DNA of 5,591 nucleotides from Chroococcidiopsidaceae cyanobacterium CP_BM_RX_35. Lineage in GTDB: Bacteria > Cyanobacteriota > Cyanobacteriia > Cyanobacteriales > Chroococcidiopsidaceae. This document shows, one piece after another, positions 1-5,385 of the stretch (the stretch's first letter is position 1; each line of letters opens with the position of its first letter). A program made the translations under genes and the position numbers. The notes under the pieces are model-generated. The model was not told the origin of the DNA, ran no database searches, and saw only the letters and a program-made list of their open reading frames with translations. The DNA lies in NCBI GenBank assembly GCA_019242465.1, contig JAFAVL010000163.1, positions 1 through 5,591 of the forward strand, written 5' to 3'.

Positions 1-79
1 CGGAGGTCGCCTCCGGGAGCAACGGAAAACGCTTCGCCTTTATCCGCCGTGCCGGAGAAAGCTCCGGCGTTGCCTTGAG
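1..79 (-). repeat. Palindromic repeat, copy A, inside the GT39 gene
   Basis: Read on the minus strand from 79 to 1, this 79-bp segment aligns without gaps to plus-strand 2852-2930, with 12 mismatches by my count (about 85% identity). It begins CTCAAGGCAACGCC and contains the invariant stretch GGCACGGCGGATAAAGG. It holds a perfect 7-bp hairpin (GCCGGAG, loop CTTT, CTCCGGC) and a GGAGG/CCTCC hairpin with a 3-nt loop at 2-14. Mismatches cluster in the first stem-loop, the second loop and the distal end, while the connecting sequence is conserved. It is translated as part of the glycosyltransferase tail (TQGNAGAFSGTADKGEAFS...). The copy reaches the window edge, so its true end is not visible. 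Confidence 0.85.
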
Positions 80-1241
80 TTAGCTGCTCACTCCACATAA
101 GCGTCACTAGGATTGCTGCTGCTGGCATTAAAGGCAGCATGTAACTAGGTAACTTAGTGCGGGCAAGAGTGAAAAAGCCCAAAACACTCACAAACCAGAA
201 CAGCGCAAATAGACCTAGATGGTTTGAACGCTGGGTCGAGCGCCAAATGTTTCGCCGCCAAAATTTCAGTCGGGCAAGCGCTACGGGCAAATATACCGAC
301 CAAGGGGCAAAGCCCAACAGCACCACTAGTAAGTAAAAGTACCAAGGTTCCGAGTTGTGTTCAAGAACTGTTGTAAAGCGGGCAAAGTTGTGATGCCCAA
401 AAAACGCATCAACGTAATCCCAGCCATTTGCTTGAATCACCAGGACATACCAAGGTACTGCAATTAAAATCATCAGCAGAGTACCCCGTAGAGGGCGCAT
501 CTCTTGCCAAACTGGGTAGATATTGCCTGTATAGAGCAGAAAACTGCTAATAATGAGACCTGGCAAAACAATTCCGACTGGTCCTTTGGTTAAAACAGCC
601 AAAGCGACTAGCACATAAAAAGCCAAATACCAGCGCATCTGTACCATCGGTTTTGTCGGTTGGGCATATCCCAGAAAAAAGGACAACAATGCCCCTCCCA
701 TGCATGCAGTTAGCAGCATATCCGAGACCCCAGTTCTGGCCCAAACAATCGTTTGTGGATGCAGCGCCATCAAAGCCGAGCCCAAGCCAGCACTGATCCA
801 ATAGCGGGGGACTAGATTGCCACTACTCGGTCGGGACGGGAATTGAGCAGGATTACCTCCTCCGAAAGACCGCAGTGTATAAAAGCCTAAGCTGACCAGC
901 CCCATGGCGCTTAGTGCTGAAGGGAGACGTACCGCCCATGAATTTACACCCAAGACTTCGTAAGCAATCGCCATCAGCCAGTAGATTAAAATCGGCTTGT
1001 CGAAGCGTGTCTTACCATCGAAAAATGGTGTAATCCAATCGCCTGTCACTGTCATTTGGCGAGCAGCTTCGGCAAACAAGGGCTCCGTCTCATCGACCAA
1101 GCCAGTACTGCCCAAATTCCAGAAGAAGGCTAGATAGCTAAGTAAAAGTAACCACAAAATAGATAACGTCCAAGTAAGGACCGGACGATTTCTTTTGCTT
1201 TTCAACCAATAGCTAAAAGCGCGATTGAAACTCAGATTCAT
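1..1241 (-). CDS. GT39/ArnT-like membrane glycosyltransferase, C-terminus beyond left edge
   Basis: Reading leftward from the ATG at 1241-1239, the frame stays open to the window edge, giving 413 residues without a stop. The codon directly upstream of the ATG is TGA (1244-1242), so translation cannot begin further out in this frame. The N-terminus has a membrane helix (about residues 22-41), then the acidic DE pair at residues 50-51 in LVDETEPLFAEAARQM, the GT-C first-loop catalytic signature of ArnT/PMT-type enzymes. Further family hallmarks are FDGKTRFDKPILIYWLMA, the RLPSALSA helix, NPQTIVWAR-like HPQTIVWARTGVSDMLL, and near the end TKLPSYMLPLMPAAAILV, which resembles the late ArnT helix. 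Enzymes of this type transfer a sugar from a polyprenyl-phosphate donor on the outer face of the plasma membrane; the acceptor cannot be read here. A Gly/Ser/Pro-rich loop lies near GGGNPAQFPSRPSSG. Residues from about 388 onward are encoded by a palindromic repeat, so the natural C-terminus may be extended or altered. Confidence 0.9.
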   Translation of the reverse strand, partial: MNLSFNRAFSYWLKSKRNRPVLTWTLSILWLLLLSYLAFFWNLGSTGLVDETEPLFAEAARQMTVTGDWITPFFDGKTRFDKPILIYWLMAIAYEVLGVNSWAVRLPSALSAMGLVSLGFYTLRSFGGGNPAQFPSRPSSGNLVPRYWISAGLGSALMALHPQTIVWARTGVSDMLLTACMGGALLSFFLGYAQPTKPMVQMRWYLAFYVLVALAVLTKGPVGIVLPGLIISSFLLYTGNIYPVWQEMRPLRGTLLMILIAVPWYVLVIQANGWDYVDAFFGHHNFARFTTVLEHNSEPWYFYLLVVLLGFAPWSVYLPVALARLKFWRRNIWRSTQRSNHLGLFALFWFVSVLGFFTLARTKLPSYMLPLMPAAAILVTLMWSEQLTQGNAGAFSGTADKGEAFSVAPGGDL

Positions 1242-1323
1242 TCAGTCAATCACAATTATTAAAATTATTAAGCAGTGGTTTAAGCATCCATGTTTTCAAA
1301 CTTTAAATCAGCGAGAATCTACC

Positions 1324-1344
1324 TACTGCTTACACCCTGCAGTA
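1324..1344. repeat. Inverted repeat TACTGC-N9-GCAGTA in the divergent promoter region
   Basis: A perfect 6-bp inverted repeat (1324-1329 and 1339-1344) with a 9-nt spacer. It touches the edge of the predicted -10 box of the leftward promoter and covers its expected transcription start. It could be an operator half-site pair or a small hairpin at the 5' end of the leftward transcript. No known regulator motif was recognised. Confidence 0.35.
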
Positions 1345-1372
1345 TTATTGAGGCTGAAGACAGTATAGTCAA
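1344..1372 (-). promoter_or_regulatory. Predicted sigma-70-type promoter for the leftward GT39 gene
   Basis: On the minus strand, TTGACT (1372-1367) is followed after 17 nt by AATAAT (1349-1344). These match the -35 consensus TTGACA and the -10 consensus TATAAT at five of six positions each, with optimal spacing. Transcription would begin near 1337, giving a 5' leader of roughly 95 nt before the ATG at 1241. For the rightward gene only an isolated TATAGT (1364-1369) is seen, with no -35 at proper spacing, so its promoter is not assigned. Confidence 0.5.
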
Positions 1373-1373
1373 G

Positions 1374-1388
1374 TTAGCAAAGTGCTAA
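1374..1388. promoter_or_regulatory. Perfect palindrome TTAGCA-AAG-TGCTAA, candidate operator
   Basis: A 6-bp perfect inverted repeat with a 3-nt spacer lies 1 bp beyond the -35 box of the leftward promoter and about 55 bp upstream of the rightward start codon. Its position between two divergent glycosyltransferase genes suits a shared regulator site. It does not match the cyanobacterial LexA box or NtcA site, and no regulator is proposed. Confidence 0.35.
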
Positions 1389-1443
1389 TAGATATGCGAT
1401 GGTAGTCTCTGGAATACTTAATGAGATGGGACGGTAGCATAAG

Positions 1444-2268
1444 TTGAAGGTTGTTCTCTGTAGTCGCTGGTTCCAACTGCTACTGCTATTGTTGTGGATA
1501 GTGATTGGGATTAGCTTGCGCTTCACCCAGCTAGCTGCAAAGCCTCCCTGGACAGATGAGTTTTCTACCATTGTTTTTAGCTTGGGAAACAGTTTTCGTA
1601 CTGTACCACTGGACAGGGTGATCGCCATTGATGTCCTTTTACAACCGCTGCAACCCAAGCCGGGTGCTGGGATAACTGATGTAGTTCGGCACTTGCTAAC
1701 GGAAAGTAACCACCCTCCGCTCTACTTCATGCTAGCTCACTGGTGGATGCGGCTTTGGTTGCCTAACCCTGAAGGGTTCGCCTCAGTGTGGGCAGCAAGA
1801 GCACTGCCAGCCCTGTTTGGTGCGCTGTCCATCCCAGCAATCTATGGACTAGGTTGGTTAGCCTTTCGTTCGCGATTGGTGGGGCAAATGGCCGCCGCCA
1901 TGATAGCAGTCTCGCCGTATGGCATCTTTCTAGCTCAAGAAGCGCGTCACTACACGTTGGCAATTTTATGGGTAACTGCTTCCCTGTGTTGTCTAGCGAT
2001 CGCCACCCGCCACATCAAGCTGCGGACACCCTTACCCAGTCAGGTAACGGTTAGCTGGATCGGCATTAATTTCTTAGGGATTTCTACTCACTATTTCTTC
2101 AGCATTACCCTCTGTGCTGAAGCTTTGTGGCTGATTGTTTTGAGTTGGCGTCAAAGGAGAGGAGGGGGGGACAAGGCGCAGCCTAATCACTCTGTGGAGG
2201 TTCCCTCCGGTTCGAGTTCGTCGGGGACAAGGGGACAAAGAGAAAGAAATCTCCCCTGCTGCCCCTAA
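1444..2268 (+). CDS. GT39-like membrane glycosyltransferase, N-terminal part of a frame-broken gene
   Basis: This 274-residue ORF opens with TTG. An in-frame TAG at 1435 rules out a longer start, and later starts would remove the first membrane helix (about residues 9-27). The GT-C acidic pair is D38-E39 in PPWTDEFST. It is followed by NHPPLYFMLAHWWMRLW (His90), the ARALPALFGALSIPAIYG helix, the SPYGIFLAQEARHYTL loop, and helices near 171-189 and 204-235. This architecture is typical of cyanobacterial GT39 (polyprenyl-phosphate sugar-dependent) proteins. After about residue 236 the sequence becomes an unlikely Gly/Ser/Arg-rich tail that ends at TAA, while the rest of the enzyme continues in the next frame. 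Alone it holds the catalytic pair but lacks several helices and the C-terminal domain, so it is probably not a complete enzyme. The ribosome-binding site is weak. Confidence 0.8.
   Translation: MKVVLCSRWFQLLLLLLWIVIGISLRFTQLAAKPPWTDEFSTIVFSLGNSFRTVPLDRVIAIDVLLQPLQPKPGAGITDVVRHLLTESNHPPLYFMLAHWWMRLWLPNPEGFASVWAARALPALFGALSIPAIYGLGWLAFRSRLVGQMAAAMIAVSPYGIFLAQEARHYTLAILWVTASLCCLAIATRHIKLRTPLPSQVTVSWIGINFLGISTHYFFSITLCAEALWLIVLSWRQRRGGGDKAQPNHSVEVPSGSSSSGTRGQRERNLPCCP
1996..2003. repeat. HIP1 octamer GCGATCGC
   Basis: A perfect HIP1 palindrome within the second glycosyltransferase gene. The octamer is highly over-represented in many cyanobacterial genomes, which supports the taxonomic call. Confidence 0.85.
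2144..2268 (+). other. Frame-change region with G7 run joining the two halves of the glycosyltransferase
   Basis: The upstream frame is open until the TAA at 2266-2268. The downstream frame is open from 2144, after a TGA at 2141-2143, through to the stop at 3530-3532. The frames therefore overlap for 125 nt, and a +1 shift anywhere here fuses them. The most obvious point is the run of seven Gs at 2164-2170, read GGA GGG GGG GAC. Six Gs would give one continuous 695-residue protein. Explanations are a recent disabling mutation, a homopolymer error in the assembly, slippage by polymerase or ribosome, or arrival of a repeat whose length is not a multiple of three. Confidence 0.7.
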
Positions 2269-2284
2269 TCCCCACTTTGTGGAG
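2164..2284 (+). repeat. Imperfect tandem GGGGACAAGG...CTAATC...TGTGGAG units at the frame break
   Basis: Two related units lie in direct orientation. The first (about 2167-2199) runs from GGGGACAAGG to GCCTAATCACTCTGTGGAG. The second (2223-2284) starts GGGGACAAGG and ends CTAATCCCCACTTTGTGGAG, with extra purine-rich then C-rich sequence inside. Between them (2196-2208) is a GGAGG/CCTCC hairpin with loop TTC, similar to the GGAGG-TCG-CCTCC hairpin at 2-14. The block is strongly skewed to G then C and encodes only low-complexity protein in either frame, between two membrane helices. It looks inserted or expanded rather than ancestral. Confidence 0.6.
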
Positions 2285-3532
2285 ACACCAAGTTCCCCTA
2301 CTCTTTTCTCCCCTTGGTGGCAAATTTGTGCTGTTGCCATTGGCACCCTAGTCGGGTGTTTAGTCTGGCTACCAATCTTTTTGCAGGAAAGTTCCAAAGA
2401 CAAGTTGACTGAATGGATTCACTACAGTAGTCCTGGGATATTGGCATGGATCAGCCCGGTGTTTCAAGCTTTAGCTGGTTGGATTACAATGCTGTCCTTA
2501 TTGCCAGTAGAAGCTGCCTCGCTTCCCGTAGTGATTGCCTCTGTCCTGGCGATGCTAGGGTTTTTCCTTTGGGCAATACCTCTTTTGAGTCGCAGCCTCA
2601 AAATCCAGCTTCAGCAACCAACAACCAGTTTGATGACTCAAATGTTTGCTGTGGTAGTTGTGGGAGCGATCACCATATTCTTTGTCTTCGCCTATGCATT
2701 TGGCATTGACCTCACACGCGGTGCTAGATATGACTTCGTCTATTTTCCAGCCGTGAGCGTTTTACTGGGGGCAAGTCTCTCTGTCTACTGGAATAGGCAA
2801 CAGCGTCTCAACGTTCCGCTCTCATCGGCTCCAGCTGTGCGCTCCCGCACGCTCAAGGCAACGCCTGTGGCAGCTCTGGCACGGCGGATAAAGGCGAAGC
2901 TTTTTCCGTTGCTCCCGGAGGTCGCCTCTGGGCGGACGATAAAGCCTCCGGGAGACCCGCAGGCAACGTCCTTGAGAACGGCGGGACGAGGGAGCCTCGT
3001 CCCAACCGCACGGACGATAAAGGGGTCGATGCGATCGACCCCAACGTCCTCCTCGACTCAAGAGCGCAAGCTCAACTTAGTTGGCAGAAAAGCTGTTGCT
3101 CTGTTTTGGTTAATGGGACTCATAAGTGGACTAACGGTAGTCTTCAATTTGGGTTATCACAAGTACTACCGCCCTGAAATTTTAGTCCCGCTGATTCAGC
3201 AGGTATCCCAGCCGCCCGTGCTGATCGCTACCACCCACAAAACTCATGTGCAAACGGGGGAAATGATGGGTTTAGCCAGGGAGTTTAAACTCCTTGATTC
3301 ATCAGCAACTCCTCTATTTCTCCTCGCCCACCAGAACAATGACGCCAAAACTTCAATGGCGATCCTACAGCAAGCCTTGTCCCAGTTGCCACGACCTTTG
3401 GACTTGTGGCTAGTAAACTTCCACGCTCCAAGTTTAGAAATCAAAGGCTGTATTGCTGACCATCGGTCTTTTCCTTACGTGGACGGCTACGGCTACCAAC
3501 TGTATCACTGTTCTCTTGCCGCACCAAGGTAA
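2279..3532 (+). CDS. GT39-like membrane glycosyltransferase, C-terminal part of the frame-broken gene
   Basis: The first usable start codon after the frame change is the GTG at 2279, giving 417 residues, but no Shine-Dalgarno sequence precedes it and the frame is open upstream to 2144. It is most likely the continuation of the 1444 gene rather than an independent gene. Predicted membrane helices lie near residues 16-35, 55-75, 82-103, 122-142, 152-171 and 270-290. A conserved-looking LTRGARYDFVYFPAV stretch (145-159) fits the late part of cyanobacterial GT39 proteins. After the last helix comes a soluble domain of about 125 residues containing PPVLIATTHKTHVQTGE and DLWLVNF, probably outside the membrane. 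Residues about 192-258, between the last two helices, are translated palindromic repeat (Arg/Ser/Thr/Pro-rich, including RTIK twice). The gene ends 107 bp before the ABC transporter gene, on the same strand. Confidence 0.75.
   Translation: METPSSPTLFSPWWQICAVAIGTLVGCLVWLPIFLQESSKDKLTEWIHYSSPGILAWISPVFQALAGWITMLSLLPVEAASLPVVIASVLAMLGFFLWAIPLLSRSLKIQLQQPTTSLMTQMFAVVVVGAITIFFVFAYAFGIDLTRGARYDFVYFPAVSVLLGASLSVYWNRQQRLNVPLSSAPAVRSRTLKATPVAALARRIKAKLFPLLPEVASGRTIKPPGDPQATSLRTAGRGSLVPTARTIKGSMRSTPTSSSTQERKLNLVGRKAVALFWLMGLISGLTVVFNLGYHKYYRPEILVPLIQQVSQPPVLIATTHKTHVQTGEMMGLAREFKLLDSSATPLFLLAHQNNDAKTSMAILQQALSQLPRPLDLWLVNFHAPSLEIKGCIADHRSFPYVDGYGYQLYHCSLAAPR
2852..3050 (+). repeat. Palindromic repeat, copy B, inside the glycosyltransferase gene
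   Basis: The first 79 bp (2852-2930) are the same element as the minus-strand copy at 1-79. It continues through a CCCGGAGG/CCTCTGGG hairpin (2914-2932, loop TCG, one G-T pair) and then three further hairpins. CTCAAGG (2852-2858) and CCTTGAG (2970-2976) form a 7-bp inverted pair bounding the first 125 bp. The motif GATAAAG occurs three times. The element is open in the host frame and falls in a predicted loop between two membrane helices. Coding by chance is unlikely to produce such nested palindromes, so I treat it as inserted DNA tolerated by the protein. Confidence 0.8.
2934..3050 (+). repeat. Three 9-3-9 hairpins at exact 39-nt period
   Basis: Hairpins occupy 2944-2964 (loop AGA, one C-C mismatch), 2983-3003 (arm GGGACGAGG, loop GAG, perfect) and 3022-3042 (arm GGGGTCGAT, loop GCG, perfect). 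Each has a 9-nt arm, 3-nt loop and 9-nt arm, and each is followed by AA. Starts are 39 nt apart. The first and third are framed by the same flanks, GGACGATAAA on the left and AACGTCCT on the right, which themselves pair (GGACG with CGTCC), while the stems differ completely. The middle unit lacks the ATAAA flank. Because 39 is 13 codons, the protein shows a 13-residue rhythm with RTIK 26 residues apart. Confidence 0.8.
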
Positions 3533-3592
3533 GTGGCAGAACTGGGTAAAATAAGGGTCGTTTTGCAGTTCAGTATTTAGAAACAGCCCAAA

Positions 3593-3640
3593 AGCTGATA
3601 GCGTCAAACAAAGGAAAAGATCGTTCGGGACGTCACAGCT
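3593..3640 (+). promoter_or_regulatory. Possible stem-loop ending at the ABC transporter start codon
   Basis: AGCTG (3593-3597) can pair with CAGCT (3636-3640), and CGTC (3602-3605) with GACG (3629-3632). The purine-rich AAAGGAAAAG (3610-3619) is left in the loop. The last paired base is the first base of the TTG start. This could modulate translation, but the stem is interrupted and short. No clear promoter or terminator was seen in the 107-bp gap 3533-3639. Confidence 0.25.
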
Positions 3641-5382
3641 TGAAAACCCGCTCTAACTACTGGCAACTGCTACCCTATCTCCAGCCTCAGTGGAAAACCA
3701 TTGCTCAGGCATTAACCTGTACGCTAGCGTATACGGTATTCTCGCCCATCCTGGCTTGGCTAGCTGGTCAGATGGCAAAATACATTGGGCAGGGTAACGT
3801 AGTGGTACTCGCTCAGTTAGCTGGCATCAGTGCGGTCATCTTTTTGCTCCGAGGACTAACGCAGTACGGTCAAGATGCGCTGATGGTAAAAGCAGCCTTG
3901 GCGATTGCTCTGGATTTACGCCAGCAAGTTTACACTCACTTGCAACGGCTGAATCTTGGCTACTTTGAAACTGCCAGGACTGGTGACTTGTCCTACAGGC
4001 TCACGGAAGACATTGACCGAATTGCTGAAGTGGTGAATAAAGTCTTCCATGATTTTGTTCCCTGTATTTTGCAGTTGGTGGTAGTACTAGGCTATATGGT
4101 CTACCTTAACTGGCAACTGACGTTGGTGACCTTCATTGTTGCGCCTTTGTTGACTCTACTAGTGGGTTGGTTCGGCGAACGGCTTCGGACTGTCTCTCGC
4201 CGCAGTCAAAATCGGGTTTCGGATTTATCTGCGTTGCTAACCGAAGCTTTCAGTGGTATCCGCCTGATCCAAGCTTTTGCAGCAGAAGAGTACGCCATTA
4301 ACCTGTTTGGTCAGGAGGCAGAACGCAACCGCCAAGCTAAGTATGCGGCTGAGTGGCTGAAGGCGATTCAGGTTTTAGTGGTCGGCTTTATTTATGCCAT
4401 GAGCGTGGTATTGCTGTTTTGTTTGGGAGGTTGGCAAATTTCCCAAGGTCATTTGACAGGCAGCACATTTGTCAGTTACGTAGCAGCTGGAGCATTGTTA
4501 ATTGACCCCATTGGTCATATCAGCATTGACTACAATGAGTTTAAGCAGGGGGAAGCGTCGGTAGACCGAATATTTGAGCTGCTGATGATTCGACCCATGG
4601 TAGTGGAAAAGAAACAGGCAATCTCCCTCCCACCTGTCACTGGTAAGGTGGATTATCGCGGCGTCAACTTTGCCTACAAACCTGGTCAACCCGTGTTGCA
4701 AGATTTAAGCTTGATGGCGTTACCAGGAGAGATGATTGCCCTCGTCGGTGCTTCTGGTGCTGGGAAGACAACTTTAGTTAACCTGTTACCCCGTTTCTAC
4801 GACCCCCAAGCTGGTCAAATTTCAATTGATGGGATCAATATACAGGATGTCACCCTGCGGAGTTTGCGGCGGCAGATTGGGATTGTGCCGCAGGAAACCA
4901 TACTGTTTTCCGGCACGATTGCCCAAAATATTGCTTTTGGACAAGCTCAGTTTGACCTCGAAGCAGTTCAGGCAGCAGCTAAAATTGCTAACGCCCATCA
5001 GTTCGTTACCCAGTTACCCGACGGCTATTACACTTGGGTAGGAGAGCGAGGAGTCAATTTATCGGGTGGACAGCGGCAACGACTGGCGATCGCTCGTGCC
5101 GTATTGCTTAACCCCAGAATCCTCATCCTTGACGAAGCAACTTCAGCCCTAGACTCAGAATCTGAAGCACTAGTTCAGGAGGCTCTGGAGCGACTAATGC
5201 AGAACCGAACAGTTTTTATCATTGCCCACCGCTTAACTACAGTGCGTCGTGCTGACCGCATTTTAGTCATGGAACACGGACGAATTGTGGAATCGGGAAC
5301 GCATGATGAGCTGTTGCAACAAGGGAATCACTATGCACGTTTTTATGCTCAGCAGCAGGGTACTGCGACAAAAACTTTTTAA
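3640..5382 (+). CDS. ABC exporter, fused permease and ATPase (MsbA/HepA type)
   Basis: This complete 580-residue half-transporter is about the length of MsbA. The TTG start is chosen because no ATG, GTG or TTG occurs in frame back to the TAA at 3547, and the next ATG (residue 45) would delete the first membrane helix. Six helices are predicted near 22-42, 54-74, 135-157, 158-178, 242-263 and 272-291, with exporter-type cytoplasmic stretches LGYFETARTGDLSYRL and EAFSGIRLIQAFAAEE. The ATPase domain is intact: A-loop Tyr346, Walker A GASGAGKTT (370-378, Lys376), Q-loop Gln418, signature LSGGQ (474-478), Walker B ILILDE (494-499, catalytic Glu499), D-loop SALD and switch His530. It should act as a homodimer in the plasma membrane, using ATP to flip or export a lipid, glycolipid or peptide. 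The substrate is unknown; neighbouring glycosyltransferases make a lipid-linked glycan plausible. No Shine-Dalgarno sequence lies close to the start. Confidence 0.93.
   Translation: MKTRSNYWQLLPYLQPQWKTIAQALTCTLAYTVFSPILAWLAGQMAKYIGQGNVVVLAQLAGISAVIFLLRGLTQYGQDALMVKAALAIALDLRQQVYTHLQRLNLGYFETARTGDLSYRLTEDIDRIAEVVNKVFHDFVPCILQLVVVLGYMVYLNWQLTLVTFIVAPLLTLLVGWFGERLRTVSRRSQNRVSDLSALLTEAFSGIRLIQAFAAEEYAINLFGQEAERNRQAKYAAEWLKAIQVLVVGFIYAMSVVLLFCLGGWQISQGHLTGSTFVSYVAAGALLIDPIGHISIDYNEFKQGEASVDRIFELLMIRPMVVEKKQAISLPPVTGKVDYRGVNFAYKPGQPVLQDLSLMALPGEMIALVGASGAGKTTLVNLLPRFYDPQAGQISIDGINIQDVTLRSLRRQIGIVPQETILFSGTIAQNIAFGQAQFDLEAVQAAAKIANAHQFVTQLPDGYYTWVGERGVNLSGGQRQRLAIARAVLLNPRILILDEATSALDSESEALVQEALERLMQNRTVFIIAHRLTTVRRADRILVMEHGRIVESGTHDELLQQGNHYARFYAQQQGTATKTF
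5086..5093. repeat. HIP1 octamer GCGATCGC
   Basis: A second perfect HIP1 site, in the ABC transporter gene at the codons just after the LSGGQ signature. Near matches occur at 3031 and 5548. Confidence 0.85.
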
Positions 5383-5385
5383 CAA

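Noticed and set aside
1402..1417. GTA...TAC pair resembling an NtcA site upstream of the rightward glycosyltransferase
   Set aside because: The spacer is 10 nt, not the 8 nt of the NtcA consensus, and no -10 box sits at the expected distance.
1374..1658. Minus-strand 94-residue ORF across the divergent intergenic region
   Set aside because: It is a shadow of the glycosyltransferase start region, of unremarkable composition and not recognisable.
2279..2281. GTG as a genuine independent start of a separate protein
   Set aside because: No ribosome site precedes it, the frame is open back to 2144, and the product matches the second half of the same enzyme family.
2934..3050. CRISPR array, because of regular spacing
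   Set aside because: The regular part is a hairpin with changing stems, not an identical repeat with unrelated spacers. The period is 39 nt, and it lies in an open coding frame with no cas genes.
2822..3061. Minus-strand ORFs of 63-79 residues over the repeat
   Set aside because: Palindromic GC-rich DNA leaves antisense frames open; the translations are Arg/Ser/Pro-rich with no family features.
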